A stretch of DNA of 64,000 nt from an uncultured Gelidibacter sp. (GCF_947500795.1 NZ_CANMTE010000003.1:1-64000); one strand, 5' to 3'. Positions 54,141 to 63,783 are shown, counted from the first letter of the stretch. The notes: generated by a model from the sequence alone, not told the origin. Translations and numbers: made by a program.

Positions 54141-56909
54141 TCAGTCTATTTTCTTACTTTCTTTCTTGATTTCAAAATTATCAAAATCACCTCCATTGAC
54201 TATAGTCCAATTGTCATAATTCTTAAAGTACTTCTTAATGACTTTATTGACATCTTCAACGGTCAGTTTTTTAACTTCATTTTCAACATTCTTTTGGAAC
54301 ATCATATCTCTTTTATTATACAAATTGGAATTGATGATTCTTGCCAACTCATTATCCTTAGCCCTTGATACGTTTTGTTCCTGAACCCAACCATTAACTG
54401 CATTTTTAAGCTCTTCTTCAGTGATACCTTCAGCAATATAACGTGCTATTTCCTCTTTAAACCCTTGCTGCACTTTGGATGCGTTTTCTGGAGCGTAGAT
54501 TGCATAGATATACATGGACGAATTTTTATCATCCTTATTACTATCCACACCAACATTACCACCAGCACCGTAACTAACGCCATCTTGTTGACGTAAGCGA
54601 CCAGCAATACGAGAATTTAAGAATCCACCGCCGAAAATTTCTCCAGCTATTTGTAAGGCAGCATAGTCTTTATCATATTGACTGCCTTCAAAGGACAGAA
54701 TGCCCAAAGTAAATGCGTTTTTCTTATCTGGCGTAAGGATCTTTTCATTTGCAGGCTTGCTATTTTGAAATTTATCGCTGATTTCAGTATAGGGTTTATC
54801 AGATTTGAAATCGGCATACGTTTTATCAAAATACGATTTTACAGCCTCCTCATCCATATTACCAATAGCAATTAAGGAAGTGCTATTATTGACACCATAA
54901 AAATCTTTGTGATATGCTTTCAAACTAGCAACATCTACGGCTTTTATCGCTTCAATTTCTTCTTCCAAAGTTCTATTATATAAAGGATGCCCTTTTTTAT
55001 AGCGATTGTTTAATAGTGCTATTTGTCGAGACACCACCGATTGTGGCTCCGATTTACTTTCTTCAAGACCGGCAAGATCTTGTGTTTTTAATTTTTCCAA
55101 TTCAGCAGCATCAAACGATGGATTTTTCAACATGTCCGTCATTACCGCCAATGTTTCCATCAGATTCTCTTCAGTACTGTTTACGGATGCAGTAACACGT
55201 CCGTTAGAACCATTAAAATATATTGACGATTTTAAAGTAGCCAACTTATCTTCAATATCCTGACGCGACATTGTAGTGGTGCCCTTATTAAGCATTCTGG
55301 CCGTATATCTCGCCGCCAGACCTTTGTTCATTAATTGGTCCACGTTCCCGGTTCGTAAATTGAACGTTACATTGACTGTTTTACCACGGTTATCTTTTTT
55401 AATCAGGCCATATTCAATCCCTGTGTTTTCTAATTTACCCGATTTTAAAGTATTTTGAATATTTTCATAAGACACATCAAAAGCTTCACCGGCATCCAAT
55501 GCCTCCTTACCTTTATAATTAGCCACCAATGCCTCTAAATTTTCAGTATGCGGAATCCCAACACGTACAGGATTTTTAGTCGGCATAAAGTTTCCAACCG
55601 TCCTATTCGTAGGAATCATGTATTTTTTGATGGCGTCATTCACTTTAGCAACGGTCATTTCCTCAATACGATCTCTAAAAATAAATGCCAATCGCCAATC
55701 GCCAGCACCAATAAACTCGCTCATATAAGTCCCTAAATAGGAGGAATTCCTAAACACCTGATCCATCTGCTTTAAAAGATTTGCTTTCGCACGATTCAAC
55801 TCGGCCTCCGTAATTGGATTGTTTGGTAAACCATCCAACGTCGACAATAAGATTGTTTCTGCATCTGCTAATGATTTATCAGAAGGCACATCCACATTCA
55901 TATATAAGAACGAAGGTTCTTTACTAAACGGTGAAAAAGACCAAATACCAGACGATTTCCCAGCATCTACCAAAGCTTTGTACAATCTGCCGGAAGGCTC
56001 ATCAGTCAAAACCTGTTCAGCAATTGCCAAGGCCGCCGCATCTTCATGAGATCCTGCAGGCACATGGTAAAGCGCCGATACAATTTGCAAATCGCCTACG
56101 CGGCTTAACGTTACGCGTTTTTCACCATCTTGTTCAGGTTCAATGGTTGGGTTATCTATAAGCTTACCTTCTGGATTTTTAATCGGACCGAATTTTTTCT
56201 CAATTAAAGCCAATGTTTTTTCAGTATCGAACTTCCCAGTCACCATTAAAATAGCATTGTCCGGGCGATAGTATTTTTTATAAAATGCCTGTAAGTTTTC
56301 AATAGGCACACGCTCAATATCAGATTTATTACCAATAGTGGATTTGCCGTAATTATGCCATAAATAAGCGGCACTAATCACCTTTTCCATCAACACACGA
56401 GTAGGTGAATTTTCGCCACTTTCAAATTCGTTTCGAACAACAGAAAATTCAGATTCTAAGTCTTTTTTAGCGATATAGGAATTGACCATTCGATCAGATT
56501 CTAAATCTAACGCCCACTCTAAATTTTCATCTGTAGCATTAAAAGTTTCGAAGTAATTGGTACGGTCATACCACGTGGTTCCGTTTGGACGTGCACCATG
56601 CGATGACAATTCTTCAGGAATATTGGGATGGTTAGGCGTACCTTTAAAAACCATGTGTTCCAACAAATGCGCCATGCCTTTTTCGCCATAGCCTTCATGA
56701 CGGCTACCCACCATATAAGTAATGTTGACCGTTATGGTTTGTGCAGAATTGTCAGGAAATAAAAGGACTTTTAAGCCGTTATCTAATTGGTATTCGGTAA
56801 TTCCTTCTACACTTGCGACTTGTTTAATTTGCGCTTCAACATTGAAAAACATGGAGATGCAAAACAACAAAAACAGTGAAGTTTTGAGTAAATGGTTGGT
56901 TTTTTTCAT
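54141..56909 (-). CDS. Two-domain M16 family zinc metallopeptidase, exported
   Basis: A 922-residue pitrilysin-type peptidase with a signal peptide (residues 1-26, ending VEA). The N-terminal half has the inverted zinc motif H81-LLEH-85 and the downstream glutamate in VVRNEFESGEN near residue 160; the C-terminal half is a second M16 fold lacking the motif (for example FEGSQYDKDYAALQIAGEIF, then GGGFLNSRIAGRLRQQDGVS) and forms the other side of the clamshell. The family degrades peptides in the periplasm. It is one long gene rather than the two-gene form found in many bacteria. It ends at a strong hairpin. Confidence 0.94.
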   Translation of the reverse strand: MKKTNHLLKTSLFLLFCISMFFNVEAQIKQVASVEGITEYQLDNGLKVLLFPDNSAQTITVNITYMVGSRHEGYGEKGMAHLLEHMVFKGTPNHPNIPEELSSHGARPNGTTWYDRTNYFETFNATDENLEWALDLESDRMVNSYIAKKDLESEFSVVRNEFESGENSPTRVLMEKVISAAYLWHNYGKSTIGNKSDIERVPIENLQAFYKKYYRPDNAILMVTGKFDTEKTLALIEKKFGPIKNPEGKLIDNPTIEPEQDGEKRVTLSRVGDLQIVSALYHVPAGSHEDAAALAIAEQVLTDEPSGRLYKALVDAGKSSGIWSFSPFSKEPSFLYMNVDVPSDKSLADAETILLSTLDGLPNNPITEAELNRAKANLLKQMDQVFRNSSYLGTYMSEFIGAGDWRLAFIFRDRIEEMTVAKVNDAIKKYMIPTNRTVGNFMPTKNPVRVGIPHTENLEALVANYKGKEALDAGEAFDVSYENIQNTLKSGKLENTGIEYGLIKKDNRGKTVNVTFNLRTGNVDQLMNKGLAARYTARMLNKGTTTMSRQDIEDKLATLKSSIYFNGSNGRVTASVNSTEENLMETLAVMTDMLKNPSFDAAELEKLKTQDLAGLEESKSEPQSVVSRQIALLNNRYKKGHPLYNRTLEEEIEAIKAVDVASLKAYHKDFYGVNNSTSLIAIGNMDEEAVKSYFDKTYADFKSDKPYTEISDKFQNSKPANEKILTPDKKNAFTLGILSFEGSQYDKDYAALQIAGEIFGGGFLNSRIAGRLRQQDGVSYGAGGNVGVDSNKDDKNSSMYIYAIYAPENASKVQQGFKEEIARYIAEGITEEELKNAVNGWVQEQNVSRAKDNELARIINSNLYNKRDMMFQKNVENEVKKLTVEDVNKVIKKYFKNYDNWTIVNGGDFDNFEIKKESKKID

Positions 56910-57095
56910 AATTATATTGCTAATGGATTCACTTTAAAGGTAGTAAAAATTACAATCCTTAGTTGAATGCCACCAAAAATTTTGAAGTACGAATCCCACA
57001 ACCCTATAATTATTAAGAAAATTTTGACTTTTTAAAATGACGATCGTAAATTTTAATCCGTAATTTTAAAATCACGTTTTTATAAAAAATTTAGC

Positions 57096-57980
57096 ATGAT
57101 GTACACTCAAAAAATGCTCAGAGATGGAGCTTTACAAGGAAAAACAATAGTAGTTACTGGTGGTGGTAGCGGATTGGGAAAAGCAATGTCCAAATACTTT
57201 TTAGAACTTGGTGCTAATGTGGCCATTACCTCCCGAAACCTTGATAAACTCAAGGCTACCGCTGAAGAGTTGGAACAAGACACCAAAGGAAGTTGTTTGC
57301 CTTTACAATGTGACGTCAGAAATTATGACGAGGTGGAAACCATGCTAAAACAAGCGGTGGAAAAATATGGTAAAGTAGATGTGCTATTGAACAATGCCGC
57401 AGGAAATTTTATCTCTCCTACGGAACGACTTTCAGCCAATGCTTTTGATACCATTATTGATATTGTATTAAAAGGTACCAAAAACTGTACTTTGGCTTTT
57501 GGAAAACATTGGATTGACACCAAACAAACCAATACCTCCGTCCTTAATATTGTAACCACTTATGCTTGGACGGGCTCCGCATACGTGGTACCAAGCGCCA
57601 CGGCGAAAGCTGGCGTATTGGCCATGACGCGCAGTCTTGCTGTAGAATGGGCAAAATACGGTATGCGTTTTAATGCTATTGCACCTGGTCCATTTCCTAC
57701 CAAAGGCGCATGGGACCGACTGCTGCCGGGCGACTTAAAAGATAAGTTTGATATGGCTAAAAAAGTGCCATTAAATCGTGTGGGCGATCATCAAGAGCTG
57801 GCTAACTTGGCTGCTTATTTGGTTTCTGACTTTTCGGCCTATGTGAATGGTGAAGTGATTACCATTGATGGTGGCGAATGGCTTAAAGGCGCTGGACAAT
57901 TCAACCTATTGGAAGAAATTCCTGAAGAAATGTGGGACCAATTGGAAGCCATGATTAGAGCAAAAAAAAGTAAGAGTTAA
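57096..57980 (+). CDS. SDR family oxidoreductase, 2,4-dienoyl-CoA reductase-like
   Basis: A 294-residue short-chain dehydrogenase. NADP-binding TGGGSGLGKA (21-30), the NNAAGNFISPTERLS active loop, and TGSAYVVPSATAKAGVLAMT match mitochondrial-type 2,4-dienoyl-CoA reductases, in which the tyrosine and lysine have shifted spacing compared with classic SDRs. GPFPTKGAWDRLLP follows as in that group. It would reduce dienoyl-CoA intermediates during breakdown of unsaturated fatty acids. It is a single gene, divergent from the M16 gene. The substrate assignment is by motif only. Confidence 0.85.
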   Translation: MMYTQKMLRDGALQGKTIVVTGGGSGLGKAMSKYFLELGANVAITSRNLDKLKATAEELEQDTKGSCLPLQCDVRNYDEVETMLKQAVEKYGKVDVLLNNAAGNFISPTERLSANAFDTIIDIVLKGTKNCTLAFGKHWIDTKQTNTSVLNIVTTYAWTGSAYVVPSATAKAGVLAMTRSLAVEWAKYGMRFNAIAPGPFPTKGAWDRLLPGDLKDKFDMAKKVPLNRVGDHQELANLAAYLVSDFSAYVNGEVITIDGGEWLKGAGQFNLLEEIPEEMWDQLEAMIRAKKSKS

Positions 57981-58212
57981 AAAGCAATCCCCAAAACATA
58001 TTTACTTTTAACAGTCTATAACCCAAAGGAGAACAGAAAATCAGTCTCCATTTTTAGGACCAATTACTATCTAAACCCTTAGTTATAAACCATGAAGAGA
58101 TTTATAATTTCTGAGATTTCATCACTATAAATAAGCCTCTTTTGTTAACAAGTAACATTTTTTAAACTCGCAAATAATCGTATTTTTACCGAGACTAAAA
58201 CCAGATCATTTA

Positions 58213-58977
58213 ATGGGTAAAATCATTGCAATAGCCAATCAAAAAGGAGGCGTTGGAAAAACAACAACGTCGGTAAATTTAGCCGCTTCCTTAGGTGCAT
58301 TAGAGAAAAAAGTATTATTAATAGATGCAGATCCACAAGCCAATGCATCATCTGGCTTAGGGATTGATGTAGAAGGTGTAGAAGTTGGTTCCTATCAACT
58401 TATAGAACATTCAGCAACGGCAGAAGACTGTATCATTGCTACAAATGCGCCGCATGTGGATATTATTCCGGCGCACATTGATTTGGTCGCTATTGAGATT
58501 GAATTGGTTGATAAGGATGAACGCGAGTACATGCTTAAAAAAGCAATCGACCATCTGAAAGAAACATATGATTATATCTTGATTGACTGCGCTCCTTCTT
58601 TAGGTCTGTTGACCTTGAATGCACTTACAGCTGCGGACTCGGTGATTATCCCGATTCAATGTGAGTATTTTGCGTTGGAAGGTTTAGGTAAATTATTGAA
58701 CACCATAAAAAGTGTGCAACGCATCCACAATCAGAATTTAGATATTGAAGGCATGTTGTTAACCATGTATGATGCGCGTTTACGTTTGTCAAACCAAGTT
58801 GTTGAAGAAGTGCAAAAGCATTTTAGCGACATGGTTTTTGATACGATTATTCAGCGTAATGTACGTTTAGGTGAAGCGCCGAGTTTTGGTGAAAGCATCA
58901 TTAATTATGATGTGAGCAGTAAAGGAGCCACCAACTATTTAAGTTTAGCAAAGGAAATTATTAAAAAGAACCATTAA
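58213..58977 (+). CDS. parA: Chromosome partitioning ATPase ParA (Soj)
   Basis: A 254-residue deviant Walker-A ATPase: IAIANQKGGVGKTTTSVNLA near residues 5-24, LLIDADPQANASSGLG (A' and switch), and ILIDCAPSLGLLTLNAL. It binds DNA nonspecifically and is driven by ParB to move the origin region. The gene overlaps parB by one base (TAATG), so the pair is coupled. In many Bacteroidota the pair lies away from the origin genes, as here with dapB and lepB. Confidence 0.97.
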   Translation: MGKIIAIANQKGGVGKTTTSVNLAASLGALEKKVLLIDADPQANASSGLGIDVEGVEVGSYQLIEHSATAEDCIIATNAPHVDIIPAHIDLVAIEIELVDKDEREYMLKKAIDHLKETYDYILIDCAPSLGLLTLNALTAADSVIIPIQCEYFALEGLGKLLNTIKSVQRIHNQNLDIEGMLLTMYDARLRLSNQVVEEVQKHFSDMVFDTIIQRNVRLGEAPSFGESIINYDVSSKGATNYLSLAKEIIKKNH

Positions 58978-59876
58978 TGGCGAAAGCAACCCAAAAACAA
59001 GCTTTAGGAAGAGGATTATCAGCACTTTTAAAAGATCCTGCGAACGATATCAAATCTGTTCAGGATAAAAATGCCGATAAAGTAATTGGTAATATTGTTG
59101 AATTGGAATTGGAAGCCATTGAAATCAATCCGTTCCAACCGCGAACTAATTTCAACGAAGAAACACTTCGGGAATTAGCGTCATCTATTAAGGAATTGGG
59201 CGTTATTCAACCGATAACCGTTAGAAAACTCGATTTTAACAAGTACCAGTTGGTTTCTGGGGAGCGTCGTTTTAGAGCTTCCAAATTAATCGGCTTGCAA
59301 ACAATTCCTGCCTATATCAGGATTGCGAACGATCAGGAATCTCTTGAAATGGCATTGGTTGAAAACATTCAACGTCAAGATTTAGATCCTATTGAGATTG
59401 CATTGTCCTACCAACGTTTAATTGATGAAATTCAGTTGACACAAGAGCAAATGAGTGAGCGTGTGGGTAAAAAACGTTCTACAATCGCCAATTATCTGCG
59501 TCTATTAAAGTTGGATCCAATCATCCAAACAGGGATGCGTGATGGATTTTTATCAATGGGACACGGACGTGCCATCATAAACATTGAAGATCAGTCGCAT
59601 CAGCTAGACATCTATGAAAAAATTCTTTCTGACAAATTATCAGTTAGAGATACGGAAGCCTTAGTTAAAAACTATCATAATAAAGGCGAGACCAAAAGTC
59701 CTGAAAAAACGGAGTTACCGAAATTCATTAAAAATGGTGTCAAAGAATTTTCAGAATACTTTGGACAAAAAATCAACGTTAAAGTGAGTAAGAACGGAAA
59801 AGGAACTATTAGTATTCCTTTCCACTCTGAAGAGGATTTTAACCGTATCAAAAAACTTGTTCAAAGTGCTAAATAA
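58977..59876 (+). CDS. parB: Chromosome partitioning protein ParB (Spo0J)
   Basis: A 299-residue CTP-dependent DNA clamp. The N-terminal GRGLSALLKD contacts ParA, the ParB/Srx domain has NPFQPRTNF near residue 55 and SGERRFRASKLIG near 96 (the CTP-binding GERRFRA box), and the helix-turn-helix follows (TQEQMSERVGKKRSTIANYL). A short C-terminal dimerisation domain ends the protein. It would load at parS sites; I did not find a convincing parS in the window. Confidence 0.97.
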   Translation: MAKATQKQALGRGLSALLKDPANDIKSVQDKNADKVIGNIVELELEAIEINPFQPRTNFNEETLRELASSIKELGVIQPITVRKLDFNKYQLVSGERRFRASKLIGLQTIPAYIRIANDQESLEMALVENIQRQDLDPIEIALSYQRLIDEIQLTQEQMSERVGKKRSTIANYLRLLKLDPIIQTGMRDGFLSMGHGRAIINIEDQSHQLDIYEKILSDKLSVRDTEALVKNYHNKGETKSPEKTELPKFIKNGVKEFSEYFGQKINVKVSKNGKGTISIPFHSEEDFNRIKKLVQSAK

Positions 59877-60486
59877 ACGCATTTATATATCTCTTTTTAT
59901 ATTCTGCTTTGTTTCTTTCTTCGGATTTTCACAAACCGAAACGGATTCTATTCCAACAGCTACAGATAGCTCTCCAACAACGATTTCAAACGCCGTTATT
60001 GCTGATAGCGTCGTAAGAAAACCGATGAATATTTTGGCGCCTTCAAAAGCGGCCTTTTACTCAGCTATTCTTCCAGGATTAGGCCAAGCCTACAATAAAA
60101 AGTATTGGAAAATCCCTATTGTTTACGCTGCAATTGGTACCGGCATCTATATTTATTTGGATAATGATAAAAACTATAACCGCTACCGTGATGTTTACAA
60201 ACGTCGCCTTGCTGGTTTTACGGATGATGAATTTTATGGTGATGGACCAACGCCTAAAGTGTCTAACGACGGACTTATTCGTGCACAAAACACGTTGCGC
60301 CGCAACAAGGAATTGTCACTATTGATCACCTTCGGATTATATGCCCTGAACATCATTGACGCTAATGTTGATGCACATTTATTACAGTATAATTTAGATG
60401 AAAATTTGGCTCTAAAACCTCATTTTCAATTTAACGAGCAGGAAAATTCCACCGACTTAGGTGTGACGCTAAATTTTAAATTTTAA
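59857..60486 (+). CDS. DUF5683 domain-containing exported protein
   Basis: A protein of about 209 residues beginning at a TTG inside the 3' end of parB (a GTG three codons later would also keep the signal peptide). The N-terminus is a signal peptide (YISLFIFCFVSFFGFSQ), a low-complexity Thr/Ser linker follows, then the DUF5683 domain: APSKAAFYSAILPGLGQAYN, KKYWKIPIVYAAIGTGIYIY, and DVYKRRLAGFTDDEFYG. The domain has hydrophobic segments and is nearly always found between parB and dapB in this group. Function unknown; an envelope role is inferred from the signal peptide. Confidence 0.88.
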   Translation: MFKVLNKRIYISLFIFCFVSFFGFSQTETDSIPTATDSSPTTISNAVIADSVVRKPMNILAPSKAAFYSAILPGLGQAYNKKYWKIPIVYAAIGTGIYIYLDNDKNYNRYRDVYKRRLAGFTDDEFYGDGPTPKVSNDGLIRAQNTLRRNKELSLLITFGLYALNIIDANVDAHLLQYNLDENLALKPHFQFNEQENSTDLGVTLNFKF

Positions 60487-60488
60487 AC

Positions 60489-61190
60489 ATGAAAATAGGT
60501 CTCTTAGGTTATGGAAAGATGGGTAAAACTATCGAAAAAATAGCACTTCAAAGACAACATGAGATCGTCTTAAAAGTTGACACCAACACGGCCCATTATA
60601 ATCTCGAAGACGTTGATGTAGCAATTGATTTTAGTACGCCAGATGCCGCAGTAGATAATATTTTAAAGTGTTTTAGCCACAACGTTCCGGTTATTTCGGG
60701 AACTACAGGATGGCTGCACCATTATGATGAAGTTATCGCCTTATGCAAAGAAAGAGAAGGCACATTTCTTTATGCCTCAAATTTCAGCTTAGGTGTGAAT
60801 ATCTTTTTTGAATTGAACAAAACACTATCAAAATTAATGGCCAATCTTCCTGAATACAACATTAGTATGGAAGAAATCCATCATACCCAAAAATTGGATG
60901 CTCCAAGTGGCACGGCTATTTCTTTAGCAGAAGATATCATTATGAATTCCAAATACGGCACGTGGACTCTTGATGCTGCAAAACCTAAGGAATTACACAT
61001 TAATGCCAAGCGTATTGAAGATGTTCCTGGGACACATGAAGTCAATTACACGTCTGAAGTAGACACTATTTCCATAAAACATACTGCCCACAGCCGTGAA
61101 GGATTTGCCTTAGGCGCCGTAATTGCAGCAGAATGGATAGCCGGAAAAAAGGGTGTATTTTCAATGAAAGATGTGTTAAACATTGGTTAA
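60489..61190 (+). CDS. dapB: 4-hydroxy-tetrahydrodipicolinate reductase
   Basis: A 233-residue enzyme of lysine and diaminopimelate synthesis. NAD(P) binding by GLLGYGKMG (4-12), SGTTGW near residue 79, and the catalytic region EEIHHTQKLDAPSGTA with the HH pair and the lysine that binds the substrate. It is shorter than the E. coli protein (273), as usual in Bacteroidota. It lies two bases after the DUF5683 gene, so it shares the parAB transcript. Confidence 0.95.
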   Translation: MKIGLLGYGKMGKTIEKIALQRQHEIVLKVDTNTAHYNLEDVDVAIDFSTPDAAVDNILKCFSHNVPVISGTTGWLHHYDEVIALCKEREGTFLYASNFSLGVNIFFELNKTLSKLMANLPEYNISMEEIHHTQKLDAPSGTAISLAEDIIMNSKYGTWTLDAAKPKELHINAKRIEDVPGTHEVNYTSEVDTISIKHTAHSREGFALGAVIAAEWIAGKKGVFSMKDVLNIG

Positions 61191-61209
61191 CTTACTGCCG
61201 ATTTTTAAA

Positions 61210-61237
61210 TTGCGATTTATCAATAACAATATATTTG
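61210..61237 (+). promoter_or_regulatory. Bacteroidota-type promoter upstream of lepB
   Basis: TTG at 61210-61212 is followed after 17 nt by TATATTTG at 61230-61237, an exact -7 match. The transcript would begin near 61243, so lepB may have its own promoter inside the parAB-dapB chain. Confidence 0.45.
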
Positions 61238-61243
61238 CTAAAC

Positions 61244-61264
61244 AGGGCTAAAACCCTCTTTTTA
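61244..61264 (+). other. Short leader hairpin with T run before lepB
   Basis: AGGG and CCCT arms around CTAAAA are followed by CTTTTT. It could be a weak terminator of the dapB transcript or a leader element of the lepB transcript; the stem is only 4 bp, so this is uncertain. Confidence 0.3.
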
Positions 61265-61286
61265 CAATAAAACTAAAGCTTATCAG

Positions 61287-62828
61287 ATGACATTTACTCA
61301 GTGGTTTATATTCTTTTTCGTGATACAAATTATCCACGGACTTGGCACATGGAAATTATACATAAAAGCAGGTAGAAAAGCTTGGGAAGCCTTTGTTCCG
61401 GTATATAATGCTGTGGTTTTAATGAAAATCATCAACAGACCTTGGTGGTGGACCATTTTACTATTTGTACCAATTGTCAATTTGATCATGTTTCCTGTAG
61501 TTTGGGTAGAAACTGCGCGAAGCTTCGGAAAAAACACCACTACAGATACGGTTTTAGCCCTTGTTACTTTAGGGTTTTACAACTATTACCTGAACTATTT
61601 TACAGATGTACAACACGTTAAGGACAGAAGTTTACATCCTAAATCGGCTGCGGGAGATTGGATTAGTTCCATTCTATTCGCTATTGTTGCAGCAACCATT
61701 GTCCACACCTATTTTATTCAACCGTTTACAATTCCGACGTCATCATTAGAAAAAACATTATTGGTGGGCGATTTTTTATTCGTGAGTAAATTTCATTATG
61801 GCGCGCGACTTCCTATGACGACTGTCGCTGCACCTATGGTTCACGATACAATTCCTGTCTTAAAAGTCAAATCATATCTTTCAAAACCTGAGCTCCCTTA
61901 CATGAGAATTCCTGGTTTTCAAAAGATAAAACGCAATGACATTGTGGTATTCAATTGGCCGGTCGACACTATGCTGGACATGCGCCACACCGATAAACAT
62001 TACTACAAGCCTATCGACAAGAAAACCAATTATGTGAAGCGTGCCGTGGGTTTACCGGGGGATTCGCTCTCCATAAAAGATGGGTATGTGTATATCAACG
62101 GAAAGCAAAATGCACTTAATGACCGCGCACGAATCCAGTTTTCATACAACATTACTTTTCAAGGTCAGATAGCGTCAAATGCTCAAGTTTATGAAATATT
62201 GAAGCGTTTTGACATGACTGATGGTTTAGGTTATGATCAACAAAACGAAAAATGGATTATTCCTGCAGCTACTGAAGAAGCGGTGGCAAGAGCAAGAAAT
62301 CATCCGAATATTGCATCCATCGAAATTAGAAAAGATTCTTTAGGTAATCGTGATGCCGGTATTTTCCCAATGAATTCGGCATATAACTGGAACAACGATT
62401 ATTTTGGACCGTTATACATCCCGCAAGAAGGAAAAACCATCACATTAACGCCTGAAAACTTACCTTTATACAAACATGTTATTACGGCTTATGAAGGGCG
62501 TGAGCTTTCTGTAAATGGCAATCAAATCAGTATTGACGGTCAAGTGACGAATCAATATACGTTTAAACAAGATTATTATTGGATGATGGGAGATAACCGT
62601 CACAACTCACAAGATTCTCGCGTTTGGGGATTTGTTCCATTTGACCACGTCGTAGGGAAACCAGTCTTGGTTTGGATGAGCTGGGATGGAAAAAGTCCAC
62701 GTTGGGAACGTTTTTTCACAACAGTTGGTGGTAATGGGAAACTCGTATCTTACTTTATTCCATTTCTTGTTCTCTTAGGTATTGTACTCGGTTTTAATGC
62801 ATGGCGTAAACGAAGAGCTACTAAATAA
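61287..62828 (+). CDS. lepB: Signal peptidase I, long Bacteroidota form
   Basis: A 513-residue membrane peptidase that removes signal peptides. The first 110 residues hold three membrane helices of the DUF5684 type (WEAFVPVYNAVVLMKIINRP, WWWTILLFVPIVNLIM), absent from E. coli LepB. The catalytic serine lies in FTIPTSSLEKTLLVGDFLF near residue 152, and the lysine in NYVKRAVGLPGDSLSI near residue 250. After a long insertion the family box YWMMGDNRHNSQDSR follows near residue 431, and a C-terminal helix ends the protein. The insertion (about 265-425) explains the length. It may have its own promoter. Confidence 0.95.
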   Translation: MTFTQWFIFFFVIQIIHGLGTWKLYIKAGRKAWEAFVPVYNAVVLMKIINRPWWWTILLFVPIVNLIMFPVVWVETARSFGKNTTTDTVLALVTLGFYNYYLNYFTDVQHVKDRSLHPKSAAGDWISSILFAIVAATIVHTYFIQPFTIPTSSLEKTLLVGDFLFVSKFHYGARLPMTTVAAPMVHDTIPVLKVKSYLSKPELPYMRIPGFQKIKRNDIVVFNWPVDTMLDMRHTDKHYYKPIDKKTNYVKRAVGLPGDSLSIKDGYVYINGKQNALNDRARIQFSYNITFQGQIASNAQVYEILKRFDMTDGLGYDQQNEKWIIPAATEEAVARARNHPNIASIEIRKDSLGNRDAGIFPMNSAYNWNNDYFGPLYIPQEGKTITLTPENLPLYKHVITAYEGRELSVNGNQISIDGQVTNQYTFKQDYYWMMGDNRHNSQDSRVWGFVPFDHVVGKPVLVWMSWDGKSPRWERFFTTVGGNGKLVSYFIPFLVLLGIVLGFNAWRKRRATK

Positions 62829-62842
62829 GCAGCATTTCAATT

Positions 62843-63463
62843 ATGGACATTCTACTTCATCCCACCTATTTTCCGAGTATTGCGCAATGCGTCGCCATGG
62901 TGCAAGCGAAAAAAGTGACCTTTGAAGTGTGCGATAATTATCAAAAGCAAACCTATAGAAACCGAATGACTATCTACGGTGCCCACGGCAGAATGCCACT
63001 CACCGTTCCTGTAGTCTATTCGCAAAAAAACAGACAACTGTATAAGGATATTGTCATCTCAAATGATGAAAAATGGCAGGATTTACATTGGAAATCAATT
63101 CAGTCAGCCTACAGCAGTTCTCCGTTTTTTGAGTTTTATGAACATGATCTTATACATCTTTTTCAAGAGGAAGTAACCAATTTGATGGCGTTTAACTTCA
63201 AATGTCTCGAGGCTGTTTTAGAATGCCTACAACACGATTTAAAGTTTGATAGGACTACTGAATTTGAACTACATCCGCAGTCCAAAACAGATTACCGCTA
63301 TTTGGTAGATCACAGAAAAGAAAAGGAACAACCATTAAAAACCTATGTTCAAGTTTTTGATGACAAACACGGCTTTATTCCAAACCTGAGCGTTCTCGAT
63401 TTGATATTTAATGAAGGTCCGAATGCATTGTTATATTTGGAACGTCAGCAACTACCTCACTAA
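62843..63463 (+). CDS. WbqC-family protein
   Basis: A 206-residue protein of the WbqC-like family: LLHPTYFPSIAQCVAMVQAK at the N-terminus, QKQTYRNRMTIYGAHGR, and KWQDLHWKSIQSAYSSSPFF with the conserved HWKSI-YSSSPFF block. The family is found in O-antigen clusters and, in Bacteroidota, next to lepB; its activity is not settled. The gene follows lepB by 14 nt and overlaps the next gene by one base, so it is part of the lepB transcript. Confidence 0.9.
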   Translation: MDILLHPTYFPSIAQCVAMVQAKKVTFEVCDNYQKQTYRNRMTIYGAHGRMPLTVPVVYSQKNRQLYKDIVISNDEKWQDLHWKSIQSAYSSSPFFEFYEHDLIHLFQEEVTNLMAFNFKCLEAVLECLQHDLKFDRTTEFELHPQSKTDYRYLVDHRKEKEQPLKTYVQVFDDKHGFIPNLSVLDLIFNEGPNALLYLERQQLPH

Positions 63464-63783
63464 TGCTACAATCCTTTATACATTACGGAATTCATTTTGG
63501 CGTGCCTCTGGCAGTTGCACTTTTATTTTTTAAATCGGTTTGGAAACGCGCCTTTTTAATCATGATTGCTACCATGATTATCGATTTAGACCATCTTTTG
63601 GCAGTGCCACTTTTTGATCCTGGACGTTGTAGTATTAATTTCCATCCGCTACACACCTATTATGCGATGGTAGTTTATGTGGGATTCTTATTCTTCAAAA
63701 AAACTAGAATCATCGGTTTAGGACTGGTCATCCACATGATCGCAGATGCCACGGATTGTTGGATGATGATGAATTTTAATTGA
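63463..63783 (+). CDS. DUF6122 family membrane protein
   Basis: A 106-residue protein with three to four hydrophobic helices. IDLDHLLAVPLFDPGRCSIN and FHPLHTYYAMVVYVGFLFF carry conserved aspartate and histidine residues, and HMIADATDCWMM lies near the end; the acidic/histidine pattern resembles metal-dependent membrane hydrolases (YdjM-like), but that is a guess. It overlaps wbqC by one base (TAATG). Confidence 0.85.
   Translation: MLQSFIHYGIHFGVPLAVALLFFKSVWKRAFLIMIATMIIDLDHLLAVPLFDPGRCSINFHPLHTYYAMVVYVGFLFFKKTRIIGLGLVIHMIADATDCWMMMNFN

Noticed and set aside
54096-54368. Plus-strand frame of 90 codons at the 3' end of the M16 gene
   Set aside because: It is antisense to the conserved C-terminal M16 domain and spans its terminator hairpin.
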